Assembly: GCA_030386875.1 (NCBI GenBank)
Contig: CM059563.1
Span: forward strand, 17,998,001-18,062,000
Origin: Morinoia aosen
Lineage: Eukaryota; Arthropoda; Malacostraca; Amphipoda; Talitridae
Reading direction: 5' to 3'
Length of the DNA stretch: 64,000 nucleotides
Below the pieces are notes generated by a model that saw nothing but the letters and a program-made list of their open reading frames with translations, had not been told where the DNA came from and did no database searches. Within the stretch, counting starts at the first letter, position 1, and every line of letters begins with the position of its first letter. This document shows positions 48,601 through 60,404 of this stretch, piece by piece. The translations under genes and the position numbers were made by a program.

Positions 48601-51600
48601 TGCACCTTTGATTGTTTGAAAGTAACGCAACAAAATTACATTTTCTTGCGTGTATAATTTGCAAACGAAACGAATTCGAAGCCAAACAGGCTGAACTACA
48701 GGGACGGTGCCCTTTTCATTGTTGGGGACAACAGTTTGTCCTTATTCTTCGTTAATAAGCCCGCTGTTTTCAATGTTTTCGAAGTAAGCGAGTGGAAATT
48801 ATTAAAAGACTATGAAGGTGATTTTCAGAGCGCACTCTTATGTTACGAAAATATCTCAATATGTAAGAGCAATATGTAACTCAATATGTAAATGCTATTA
48901 AGTTAAGTTACTGCTGATAAATTTATTTTGAACCAAAGAAAGTTATAAAACTCAGCTATGTTTTATTCTGGCTTAGAATTGGAAAGCCCATGGCAATAAT
49001 TTCGAACTAACCCAAAACTTGAGGGTGAATGCAAGCAAAGGTATCACTGATGCTGGAGGGAGCGTTAGAACCTGCAATGCTCTGTTGGAACCCTTTTGTC
49101 AGGAGGCGCAGGCCTGCTGGAGAGGAGCTCACCTGCGTCAGGAGGCGCAAGCCTGCTGGAGAGGAGCTCACCTGCGTCAGGAGGCGCAGGCTTGCTGGAG
49201 AGGAGCTCATCTGCGTCAGGAGGCGCAGGCCTGCTGGAGAGGAGCTCACCTGCGTCAGGAGGCGCAGGCCTGCTGGAGAGGAGCTCACCTGTGTCAGGAG
49301 GCGTAGGCTTGCTGGAGAGGAGCTCACCTGCGTCAGGAGGTGCAGGCCTGCTGGAGAGGAGCTCACCTGCGTCAGGAGGCGCAGGCCTGCTGGAGAGGAG
49401 CTCACCTGCGTCAGGAGGCGCAGGCCTGCTGGACAACACCTGGCCGCGGCTTGTCTTGAGCAGCGTGAGGCGTCCCGGGCTGATGGTCGGGCTTTGCTGC
49501 AGCGTCATCTTACAATTAAAATCCAAGAAATGTTTCAACCTGAAGCAATCCTCTCACTGCTCTAAAAAAACGAACTGAATACGTGTTTCACATAAACCTA
49601 ATTGATCTACATGCAGCACATTAAAACAATAACGTGGGTGCTCTTATGAGTCACGGTTGCTTGAGTTGCAGACAACAGAAATATCTCTACCGATCACCCT
49701 ATTGTTACAATCGAGTTGTCGAAATCGTTTCAGCTTCTCAACCTAAGGAGATGGAATGAGTGATTGAGGTGTGCACTGTAAGTGCCCTAGTGCGTTTTTT
49801 TATTACATTTTTTTATTACTCTTATCAAACTTAGGAAAGCTTCACCATGGGAATACATTTCTATGTTTTTCTCTCAATTATTCATAGAAACATTAGCATG
49901 GTCTGTTATGATACCCTTGTACGTTTGCTAACTAAGGATCTTCATGTTAAGTGGTTTTAAAATTAATGATAACTTTTGTATCAACTTTATCTGAAATTAA
50001 TTTTTTTTGTTTTTTCCTTTCAGTGAACTGAAAAGTCCCCACACATCTTTGACAATACATGTATATTTAACATGAGTTGGATTTAAGTAAGAAGACGTAG
50101 CTTTTTTTCTCTGAAAAGTTCAGCTGATCGCCTGTAAGATTACTGCGAAACTAAAGCTTGAACAAACATACAGGCAATGGGCTGACTGAAACCGCAGAGT
50201 CAGAGTGAGCATTCTGCTAAAAATAAATTTTTGAAGCGAAATGTCGTTTTTCTGTCCCGTCGTTTGGCCGTTCACAACCACACGTCTAAGGGATACCCAA
50301 CTTTCGAGATACGTAACACACATCTTAGGGATGCTCGACTTTCGATTTACGTAACACACATCTATGGCATACCAAACTTTTGAGATATGTAAGACATATC
50401 TAAAGAATTCTCCACTTTCGGAATGCGTAACAACTCAACTAAGTTTTCATATACTAACATGACACGCACATGGCTAACACTGAGGATGTCAACCCAATCT
50501 ACGAACTTCTACTGGACCAGCAACAGGTGTCACAGGGGATAAAAGCTAAGGCGAGCAACTGCAACAACTGCTGCCTGCGCCCACATGACAGTTCAAAACG
50601 GGGCCCATCACTCGCATTACACCACACCTAACGTCCTAACGTAACAAAGGCCGAAAGGGACTTACCCGAGGAGACTGTAGCCACAGGGGCTGCTGCTGCG
50701 AGCAGTCGAGAGGCGTGCCAGCTGGCGGCACTGAAGGAGGCCTCATCGAGGCCGCTCTTGGAGTTTGGGGAGCGCGCACTGGTAGTTGAAAATACTGTTG
50801 CTGCTGGAGCTGTTGTTGGTGTTGTTGCTGCTGTAGTTGTTGTTGCTGCTGCTGGTGTTGGTGTTGTTGCTGCTGGTGTTGGTGTTGTTGCTGTTGCTGC
50901 TGGTGCTGCCACGCTGCAGGTAAATGCCCCTGGTGCTGAGGGTGCGGATGCGGCAAGCGGGGATGAGCTTGAGCAGGCAGCTGATTATGGTGGAGATGTT
51001 GCGTTGGTTGAGCATGGTGCAGTGGCGGTAGCTGGATGTGGTGCGTGTTGCTATAACAAGCGTCGTGCTGCATATGCTGCTGTGGCTGCATATGCTGCTG
51101 TGGCTGCATATGTTGTTGCGTGTGCTGGTGCGCCACGTGTTGCTGCTGCTGTAGATTATGCGGCTGACGAGGGATCATCTGAAAATTATTTTTATTACGT
51201 TCATTGTTTCATCTCTGTTTGTGCTCGGGTGAGCGATGATCTCACGGAAACTCAGGAAATTTGAAGTATCATTACTGAAGAAACACGAACTTGTGTGTCT
51301 CGGTTGTTACAGCCCGCTACGGTGGGAAAAGATGGCATGAACATGTTGAAAAAACGAAAAGAGATAATATGAATAGAGAAAAAACGAAGGTCCTTCACAA
51401 AAAAGGCGGAGAACTACAGAATGAAAGATAAGGCTGAAAGAAAAGGCCTATCTGATAACAAATTCAAATCTGAAATAGACTCGTACAACATATTTGCTGA
51501 TTCTGTGGTGAGTAGCTTAAAGTAAGACTGAGGAGCACTACTCCCTAATGCATGCTGAGGAGGACAAACACTATTAATATACCTTTCATCCGAGTGTAGC

Positions 51601-54600
51601 TCTGGTAACCTACTTCTCTCATCTCAGAGGATTGCTAAGTTCCTGAAATGATCCGAAAGACAATTCCCTTCAGCCCCCTCCCCCTGGGGGATATTTCGAA
51701 AGAACAACTAGCCTACAACCTGAAATACAGTAGGACCTGAATAAAAAATTTCGTCCTAGACAGGAAACAGATCGTAAGCAGTTTTTTCGACGAGTACATG
51801 CATCCTAATAGCGCAATATTTCAAAGATCCGAACTGCGGTGAGCCGTGCAAATAGAATATCCACAGCAGAAGAAGTTCCGTCTCACGTCCGCCCCCGCCT
51901 CTCAGAGCGGGCGCACAGCTGTCGGAGGAGCGGCACCAAGAAGAAAAGAAAATATAAAAAATGAAAATGAAAAAACACTAATTTCACGGTAATTTATTTA
52001 CGCACCACGGTGCTGGGGTGGGAGTGTAGGGGAGTTACTCCCGGTGTCCCGTCCCCAGGACCTCCTCCCCCTCCGGCTGGTCTGCGGCTCAGCTCCTGCC
52101 GGAGTTTCTGGTTCTCCCTGCACAGTTGCTCGCATCAGCAGTTAGTCATTGAAAATAATTTTTGAAAACATGCGATCATGAATTTCCTGGTTTCAAATTG
52201 TAAAATTTAGTTTCGGCATTACAACTGTGAACTTTCTAAAATCGAGTACTAAAAGGAAAATTCTGTGGAGCTCGTTGAAGAATTGAAAAATGTACTTTAA
52301 AATATTTTAAAGACTGCAATCAAGAAATCAAGTCGAGAAAACTATTTCCACGCCCTACTCTGTAAAATGGTTCACTACTTGAGCAAGTTGTTTGATTTTA
52401 TTTCATTACCGCTGTTAACATACAGGAGAAATATCAGTTTTGTTAGTACGAAATAAAGGTTAACATCGGCATCTTTGGGATGCTTTATTTCCAATCAAGC
52501 CTGATACATATGATCTTAGCATTGGTTTTTCAAATGTCTTATAACTAACCCTATATATAGGACACCATGACGGTTCCCCCGTAAAGCCGGTACCCATTTC
52601 CGACACCTGGGTTGAGTGGGGTATTGTGCTTTAGCTTTCCCTTATACCCAACGGGGAAAATCTCCGCGCCAGCGCCGGGATACGAACCCGCGACTCCAAC
52701 ATACGAGCCCGACCCTTAACCACTGTACCACGGAGAGCAAATAAAGTCAGTCATGTTTTGATATTTTTTTCCGTGAATAAGCTACAAGTGGTACTGGGTG
52801 CACTGAATTTCTGAATCAATTTCTGAACTGTTGAAACTCGTCAGTCGTGTTTCCGGCGATAATGGATGTACGAGTACACCTTCGATGAGGACACTTTTCA
52901 CAAATCTTATTTCTAGAATTCCTGAAACGTTGATACAACACGCCAGTTTTGGTGTTAGCGTTAATGGACGCGTACTCTCTTTTAGGACATTTTTAGCAAT
53001 CTAATTCCTCGATTTTCTAAATTGTTGAAACGCGATACTTTTGGATATAGGGCTACTGGATGCACTCACTCTGTTAGGACACTTTTCCCCAATATTACTC
53101 CTCGAATTCCTGAACTGTTGAAACGCGATACTTTTGGATTTAGCGTTACCGGATGCACACACTGTTTGGATACTTTTCCCCAATATTACTCCTCGAATTC
53201 CTGAACTGTTGAAACGCAATACTTTTGGATTTAGCGTTACCGGATGCACACACTGTAAGGACACTTTTCCCCAATATTACTCCTCGAATTCCTGAACTGT
53301 TGAAACGCGATACTTTTGGATTTAGCGTTACTGGATGCACACACTGTTTGAATACTTTTCTCCAATATTACTCCTCGAATTCCTGAACTGTTGAAACGCG
53401 ATACTTTTGGATTTAGCGTTACTGGATGCACACACTGTTTGAATACTTTTCTCCAATATTACTCCTCGAATTCCTGAACTGTTGAAACGCGATACTTTTG
53501 GATTTAGCGTTACTGGATGCACACACTGTTTGAATACTTTTCTCCAATATTACTCCTCGAATTCCTGAACTGTTGAAACGCGATACTTTTGGATTTAGCG
53601 TTACCGGATGCACTCACTCTGTTAGGACACTTTTCACCAAACTTACTCCTCGAGTTCCTTAACGCGTCCCAAGGAAGACGTGAGCCGCTTCTCCAGCTCG
53701 TTGTATCTCGACATCTGCAAGCGATCGTAGGAGAAATTTGAATCAAATCACAGCTGCGCAACACCCGCACCTCGTCCCGTGAAAGCCCACTCATGACAAC
53801 ATAAATCAAGTGCACAAGTTAACCAAAAGTTTCAAAGGCGTATTTGTTTATCACAGTTTATATGTACAAGCAAAACTTAGCTAGGCAAATTGTTTTCAAG
53901 TAATTCTTGAGCAAAAATTTACAGGATATAGATGAACGTTATGAAAACCCAGACCTGGTACTACATACAGCACTCAATGCTTGTAAAATAATTAATTTCC
54001 AACAATGATGATGATGTTTTAATGCCAAGTTTTTTTGGAGACTTTAAGGTTACAAGTGTTCTTGAAAATGATCAGATTGCACGCCTAAAAATCTCTCGTT
54101 TTCTTCTCACACTCATCTCATGAACTCGTTGAAAAACTGCACAACTGTTGGAGGAGGGATAGGAAAAAAGGTTGATAGGAACGATGGAAAGTTGGTAGAA
54201 GCAATGACATGAAAGTACGAGCGTTGATCGCTGTTGAAAACCCGTCATCATTACATACTTACAAAATTAATTTGGGTAGAATTACCAAGGCGACGGCTAA
54301 ATAGTCTTTGACGTAAGATGTCATTAACTGACTTTATCGTTAACATTATTGTCTCATACAAGCTACGATCAAATGATTTTTGACCTAAGTTTTTGTTAAC
54401 CAATTTTATTACTAACATTATTGTCTCCAGCAAGCTATGATGAAATAGTTTGACATAAGTTGTCATTACCTGACATTTTAACATTATCTCAAGCAAGCGA
54501 CGACTAGATAGTCTTTGACATAAGTTGCGTTAACTGACTATATAATTATTATTATTATTATCCGGAACTGGAAGACAATAGCTACGTACCACTTTGCGGT

Positions 54601-57600
54601 GGAAGGACACGAGTCGGACACGATGGCTTTTCTGGAACTCCAGCAGCTTGATGATTTGGCCGTGCTGCCTCTTGAGCAGCTCCGCCGGCTCCAGGAAGAA
54701 CATCTCGGCGTCAGGTTTGATCTGACACAAAAGTGACGTCAAGGTCACGGTCATCTCGCGTCATTGCCAGACAAAAAATAATATTCTATGCTCCTCATGA
54801 AGTAGATGAAGACGTATCTTGTCATCAAGTTATAATGAATATTTGAACGGAAAAGTTTTTCAGCAATTTTATTCCGAAATTTTCATGAAGTGTTTCGGAT
54901 TTCAAAAAAAGGTAAAAATTTAGTTGGTTACGAACATTAAAACAATAATTTGTGCAAGTAATTTTTTTTTTAAATTATACGTATAGTTGCCTGGCCTCAG
55001 GTTCACGTAACTTCCTCCATCTCCACTACTAACCCTGCTTCCGCCAAGATGCAACATTGCTCAGTACACTTGGAAGTCAAATAAAATACTAGACCACACG
55101 TGGCTCATTAGGTCAAATTGCTTGTGCAACTAATTTTTAGGGAATACTTTTCATTCAATATGCATTCGCAGCAGATCGTATTCACTATGCAACAGGTGAA
55201 AATTTCATTTTTGTCCTACGTTATTTCTGAAAGCAGGATGTAGAATTTGACCTTACATTATTCCCGCGCGCACAACACGGACGGTGACGACCAACACGCC
55301 AACAAATAAGCAGGCAACCCAACAATATCTTGAGAATATTATTAATTATATTAATGCTACGCGAAATCAATTGCATCACTCGTTGGTTTGACAAAAATAT
55401 AGAGAGCCCCCTACTTCCAAACACACATCAATATTTATGCCTGTATAGGCATAGACTGTACTACTGTATAGGCCTACTGCAATGTCCACTGGTATACCTG
55501 TGTATGCTGGTATGTCTGTGCTTGTATACACTGTCTATGCAATGCTAATACCTGTACTTCTGTGTCTGCATGCAATATCTACGCAATGCATATGCATGTT
55601 TGTCTATGTCTGTATGCAATATCGATGTAATGCTTATGCCTCTATGTCTATGCCTGTATTGTGTGTCTGTATAAAAAAAAACATGAAATGCACTACTTCA
55701 AAACATACTGCTATGAACATGCCAGTCCAGTATGAATAATTGTCTATGCATAAAAGTATAGCGAATGTCCTATTTCCAAACATACCGCTATGTCCATGCA
55801 TGTACAGTGGCAGTTGCGCCTCAACTCAGCCTGAGACGACCTGACGATCTCACCTTCGAGGACAGTTGGATGATCTGGCACTTGGCTGAGCACGAGAGGC
55901 ACTTGGACTTCGCAGACTCGCCTCCTGCGGGCAAAGTCACACAGTATCAAAGGCGCTCGCTGCTGTGTAGAGGTGCGTGCTGCAGTGTCTTCAGGAGCTA
56001 GCCACACTAGCATCGGTGTTCCTAGAAAACCTTATCCCTACGAAAAGTTTCAAATTTGGGCTTTTTAAATTTGGCCGTAAAGATTCCACAGCATCTGGAA
56101 GCCCTGCTTGGCTACCAGATCCTGAGTGGTCTTTGAGTTACCAGATGCTGAGTGGTCTTTACGCCGCCAGATGCTGAGTGGTTTTCAAGTTGCCAGATGC
56201 TGAGTGGTTTTCAAGTTGCAAGATGCTGAGAGGTCTCTACGTTCCCAGATGATGAGTGGTCTTCACTTTGCCAGATGCTGAGTGGTGCTTTAGTTGCCAG
56301 ATGCTGAGTGGTCTTTACGTTGCCAGATGCTGAGTGGTTCTTTAGTTGCCAGATGCTGAGTGGTCTTTACGTTGCCAGATGCTGAGTGGCTTATAAGTTG
56401 TCAACTCCTGGGTGTTTTTCAATTTACAAGATGCCGAGTTGTCTTCAAGTTGCCAAATACTAAACAGTTTATACGGCTATCAACTCTCAATGAAGAAACC
56501 TGACTAATTGATGATGATCAAGAAGCTCTCTCAGCTCGAGTAGTCTACACACTTTGCATCGTGCAGCTCCTGGCACTGCGGGGGACTTGAGTCTGTAGTA
56601 AAATGCACTAAAGCGATTCCGGTACTTCCGGACGTTGTAGCTGCGGACGTGAGGCTCGGCATAAAATTATGCAGGTTTAATTAACTCTACACTCTCAGCA
56701 AGCTGCAATGACATGTTAGGACTAGACGGTACGTTCATCGAGCTAGAATCAATCGGCTCATTCTTCGTAAATTTTCTGTCCATTATTGTCGCCTTATTAC
56801 GCGGTTGTGAATACTCATTAAGCCTAGTTAATAGGCGAATAAATTAATTACGTCGTCGCTACGGCACAACCCGCTAAATAAGTTCTGTCGAATAGGCTAT
56901 GCTACTTGATGTTTTTCTCAGAAAAAATAATCAAGTCTTTTCTAAAAAAATTAGATCTGAACGTTTTTCTTCATAAAATACAGCATGTAACATAACCAGG
57001 TAAACAGAAGAACTTACCCAGCCGGCTGTACCGGTACGACATCGAAAATCTCTTTATATTCCTGCTTGAGAATACAGCGCTATAGCAGCTCACTACATAG
57101 CAAGTACAATAAAATATCATTTGCAGTGTCCGGGGACGCGACTCGATTGTAATGCAAATGAAGTATTGATCTTGCGGTCTGCTTTGTTACAGCTGACGTG
57201 GCACAAACCTACGCCACACCGCCCCCACGCCACCTCTCCGCCGCCCCTACGCCGCCGCGGCGCCGTCATGCCCGCCTTGTGTGCCGCTAATGCTACCTGC
57301 ATTCTAAATTCCCAAACGTCTGCCATTAACACGTGGGCTACGTTTGCGCAGAAGCTACGTCGATTAGGTTAGGGTGTAAGTAGCAACGCTGGAAATCAGC
57401 TTTACAGGTAGAATACATTCCTGTAGATTCAAAAAAGTATGAAAAATATAACTGCCCTATGATATTTTAACTCAAATGCCAAAATTTATTGTGAAAAACA
57501 GTGAAATATTTTAAATTCTATTCATTCATGGCGAATCGTGAATGACTAATTACCTAGAGGTACATGTATGTCACAATACGTAGTCAATGTGTTAAATGTT

Positions 57601-58117
57601 CTGATGAGCGTGGGTTCTTCTTTTGTTCCCGAGATTCCCCAGAAATCAATCAATTAGTAGTGCTTCTTATGTTTTCACGTACAAGAGGCATTGTTTTGTC
57701 TTGTAAATACAGGGAAAAAATGGCTACCTCTTCATACCACACGTCAACGAAGCAACTGATGCGCAGATCTTTACAAACAGTACCTATGTTGGTAAATACT
57801 TCGAAAGAATTCAATTCAGCGCGCTAAAAATTAGTTAAAAAAGAGCGTTTTAAAGGAATTTTTGAATTAATATGATAGCCAACGCTGTACAATTTAGTTT
57901 TGTGATATTGAATAATTAGGTAAATCTTGTAAGGCTTTTCAACATGATATTGAATCTTCAAGTGCATCAAACACACTTCTTCGCTGGTTCAAGGTAACTG
58001 CTTACCTTTTGTCAGACACACGTCGCAGAAGAGATGACCGCAGCTTGAAAGCATAAATACTCGATCTCTTTCGTCACCAGGCTGGCGGCAACAACAGTTA
58101 CAGTTTATCCAATCCAT
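45667..58117 (-). CDS. RNF212: RNF212/Zip3-family RING E3 ligase (meiotic crossover factor), 9 exons, complete
   Basis: Exons, in transcription order: 58117-58006, 55924-55854, 54721-54590, 53714-53647, 52117-52006, 51178-50666, 49508-49406, 47894-47834 and 46054-45667. Phases 1, 0, 0, 2, 0, 0, 1, 2 agree at every junction; the total is 1560 nt, 519 aa plus TAG. Residues 1-53 form a C3HC4 RING starting MDWINCNCC, with C6, C9, C26, H28, C31, C34, C46 and C49. Residues about 62-105 (EFQKSHRVRLVSFHRKV) match the RNF212 segment LEFQEKHRKRLLAFYRE; a coiled coil follows (YNELEKRL, ENQKLRQEL). Residues 166-336 are Gln/His-rich, and the C-terminus is Ser/Pro-rich (RHRSPYGTRTPSPREHKLNF, GGVFTPRTVRSLL). 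Relatives are RNF212/RNF212B, Drosophila Vilya/Narya/Nenya and worm ZHP-3, SUMO or ubiquitin ligases on synaptonemal complexes. RNF212 or RNF212B orthology is open. Exon 7 may extend by 13-residue units. Confidence 0.88.
47722..47788 (+). mobile_element. SINE fragment, 5'-truncated copy
   Basis: The last ~67 bp match the 3' end of the SINE at 34062-34340 and 52462-52738 (CATTTGAAAAACCAATG, TATCAGGCTTGATTTG, AATAAAGCATCC) and end in T7. It is in the opposite orientation to the other two copies and lies in intron 8 of the RNF212-like gene. Confidence 0.75.
49092..49435 (-). repeat. 39-bp minisatellite overlapping the end of RNF212-like exon 7
   Basis: About eight units, reading on the minus strand GTGAGCTCCTCTCCAGCAGG followed by CCTGCGCCTCCTGACGCAG. 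Unit length is 13 codons; the frame continuing from exon 7 is open through the whole array and encodes ELLSSRPAPPDAG or variants. Seven units have a GT at the boundary (CAG-GTGAGC; one has CAC in place of CGC upstream), one has ATGAGC. Every such donor is in phase 1, matching exon 8. Confidence 0.9.
52462..52738 (-). mobile_element. tRNA-derived SINE, copy B
   Basis: In intron 4 of the RNF212-like gene. On the minus strand it begins GCTCTCCGTGGTACAGTGG, keeps the B-box GGTTCGTATCCC and ends with AATAAAGCATCCCAAAGATG. About 90 percent identical by eye to copy A. Confidence 0.85.
52990..53646. repeat. 91-bp minisatellite abutting the exon 4 donor of the RNF212-like gene
   Basis: About seven units with GATACTTTTGGATTTAGCGT, TACCGGATGCACACACTG and CAATATTACTCCTCGAATTC, plus decayed units out to about 52800. 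The unit part CTCCTCGAATTCCTGAAC corresponds to CTCCTCGAGTTCCTTAAC at the exon 4 end (53647-53663). The array therefore carries copies of the last ~16 exon bases; the donor GTAAGT is changed to GTAATA in the copies. Confidence 0.9.
54265..54540. repeat. About 69-bp degenerate repeat, 4 copies
   Basis: Units share TTTGACATAAGTTGTCATTA, a CTGAC step and ACATTATTGTCTCAAGCAAGC-like text. It lies in intron 3 of the RNF212-like gene, about 50 bp from the exon 3 donor, but no exon-edge copy was seen in the unit. Confidence 0.7.
55440..55680. repeat. Decayed TATGCCTGTATGTCTGTG-type repeat
   Basis: Irregular units around CTATGCAATGC, TGTATGCAATATC and GTCTGTGCTTGTATA. Lies in intron 2 of the RNF212-like gene. 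Confidence 0.5.
56090..56470. repeat. 26-bp minisatellite, about 12 copies
   Basis: The unit is CCAGATGCTGAGTGGTCTTT followed by ACGTTG, with decayed copies at the right end. It lies in intron 1 of the RNF212-like gene, about 170 bp from exon 2. Confidence 0.9.
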
Positions 58118-59191
58118 CACGATTTGGTGGAAATTAAAAAGGAAGCATTATTATTATTCGTCAGGTGTACTGGTACGAGATATTTCTGCGTAATGAAAAA
58201 TTTGTCGTTTTCTTAAATTATATTGAATGCTGAAAATGAACGTTTTTTCATTAACAATTTTAAAATTTTGCTGTCATTACAAGTACTAAAAACACACTGG
58301 AAGTATTATACTGAATCATTGTTGTATTGGGAAGAGCATCAGGTCTTCCCTCGTCACTTTCCATATCTGAACTACTTGAGGGTAAAACTTTTCACGTAAA
58401 TAAATATTCAGCTAAAAAAATAAATAAGTGCCTGTGCGACGAAATACTTGGTAAAATTTCGAAATTCATTATATATTATTTAGAAAGCTCTAATTACTCG
58501 ACACACTCTAATTGAAATCTGTTCAATCGTTTGAGAATACTTTGAAACATTTTTTCATGAACTTTAAGTTAAATTATTATAAGATGTATAGGAAAGGTGT
58601 ACTTTTGGTAAGTTATTTAACTATCAATGATGACAATTTTCAGCGGTAAAGACACAAATAGTGAGCATAATGATAAATAAATGTATTTTGTAGTTTTATT
58701 CATTTCAGATCATTTATCAGAGTGAAATTCCACTTATCTGTTGCAGAATATTACAATGTGAATAATTCGAAGATGTGAAATTTATAGCGGTAAGGCAGAA
58801 CTTTTAATACGAACACGCCACAAATTATTAATTTATCATGCAACCTAAAGAAAAATTCGAAATAAGTTTTCCGGCAGTGTTGAATGAAATTTTGATCATT
58901 TGAACCAACTACATATCATTCTGCTTTCGATAATGAATTGAGGAACTTTTTCTAGAAGCACTGAGAATTCATGTAGCTACAGAGTCTCCTGAACAAGAAT
59001 TCATATTCTGGGGATTCATGGTTCATGGAACACTATTCTGTGTCGCGTTTGTGAAGTGTAAATCTTCCCCAGTAGCGGGCTCGCTGCTCGAGCCTCTAGG
59101 TTGCGGCAAGCCGGGCAAGGGAATGGGACTCAGTTGCTAGAAGGCTGTCGAGGGTGTTGGTTACGTAGCTAACTCCACGATCTGTTGAGCG
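58118..59191. promoter_or_regulatory. Divergent intergenic region between RNF212-like and the membrane-protein gene
   Basis: The two start codons face away from each other, 1074 bp apart. A GC-richer 150-bp patch (about 59040-59190, with GGTTGCGGCAAGCCGGGCAA) sits before the plus-strand gene. No TATA box was placed with confidence. Short decayed units resembling AGTATTATACTG are present but unassigned. Confidence 0.35.
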
Positions 59192-59474
59192 ATGAGTGTT
59201 CCCGAACATCAAAACGGAGCGTTGCCGAGAGGGCCGCTGCCGGATATTCAAGAAAATGAACTTTTAAACGCAGCTCCATCGGAGGTCAAAGTGATTATTC
59301 GGGAAAATCCTATGCAGGAAAAAGGATCAACTTCATCAAAAGCTGCAGCCACCGATAAGAAGGAAAAACTTCCCCGAACACAATTGGAGAAGTTTTTAAT
59401 TTCGACGTGCATCTTGCTGTCATCGTGCGTGGTGGCATTGCTGCTGCTCCTCATGGTACAAGCGTACATGTCAG
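59192..59474 (+). CDS. First coding exon of a type II single-pass membrane protein
   Basis: From ATG 59192 the exon encodes 94 residues and one base (phase 1) before the donor CATGTCAG-GTAAGA. Residues 1-68 are polar and acidic, then Lys-rich (AATDKKEKLPRTQLEKF). Residues about 69-91 form one hydrophobic helix (LISTCILLSSCVVALLLLLM). Cytosolic N-terminus, one helix and a downstream exon would fit a type II ectoenzyme such as the M13 neprilysin/endothelin-converting family, where this exon layout is common; no catalytic exon is in the window, so the family is inference. The following exons were not found up to 64000. Confidence 0.6.
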
Positions 59475-60404
59475 GTAAGAGCGCCGTGACCAACTAATTT
59501 CGAACAATCAAATCAACTGGAATCATACATTAAGGTGACCTTCGTTGTCTAACCGTTCACTTTAAAAAAAAATAATTATTTTCTTTTTCAATTACTCAAG
59601 AAAATGATACATCTCATTAAAAGACATTGCTTAATGGTCTTATATAACTACATCATCGCTTACTCCTTGTTTGCATATAACTGCGATATTTAACTTCAAT
59701 TGTATTACCTATCTCTTCAAGTAAAAAACTTTTTCTTGTCGTCACAATTGTTATGCTTCGATAAAATTCATACGCCTTGGTGAAGTAATAATATTTTTAA
59801 CAAAGGAAATACGTTCCGTAAACCGAAGTGAAAATGCCGCGATTTCGTATAATTATTGTTTTTCTGAAAAAAAAACAGATATCAAAGTGTCCTTTTTTAA
59901 ATGATTCTTTTAAAATATTTTTTTACGGAAAAAAACGCTGTTGATTTCCCATTGGTTCCACAGTGGTTTTGCAGTCAAAATACGTGCGAATAACACGCGA
60001 GCAAATACACAAATTGGAGTCATGGCATAATTTTTGCGGAAAATGTTAGCCTTCGCCTACTCGCATTTTCGAAATTTAAATGTGTTTTTACCGGCTGGTT
60101 GTAGGCTTGCCTTGGAGTTCTTTTTAACCCCTCAGCATCAAACGCAAGTATTATATTATTATTAGTATTATTATTTATGATTTGCTGTTAAAAATTTTAA
60201 CTTTATATTATTTTCGAGTCTCTCTACCAAGCGAATTGTGGATATATTTCCATATCCGTTAATTTTTCTTTAAGAGTTGACGTATTGTAAATTACAGCTT
60301 GACTGAGAACTCCTACGTTCTATGAACGTTCCTGAGTTCATCAATTCCATTTAACAGTTTGAAAAATAGAATTAAAAGGGCGATTTTTAGGAAATCTAAT
60401 ACGT
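59475..60404. other. No exon recognised; intron or intergenic
   Basis: AT-rich with poly-A/T runs (59561-59572, 59864-59878). A copy of CATTTAACAGTTTGAAA at about 60349 is repeated at about 60478, bracketing the hairpin that follows. Confidence 0.35.

Noticed and set aside
49065-49538. Continuous ORF through the whole 39-bp array as the true exon 7
   Set aside because: It ends in a stop at the array end and would remove exons 8 and 9, whose phases fit a donor in the array. Kept only as a possible alternative form.
57121-57372. GC-rich open frames on both strands in RNF212-like intron 1
   Set aside because: Low-complexity CGCC-rich sequence opens both strands; not needed by the splice-phase-consistent gene model.
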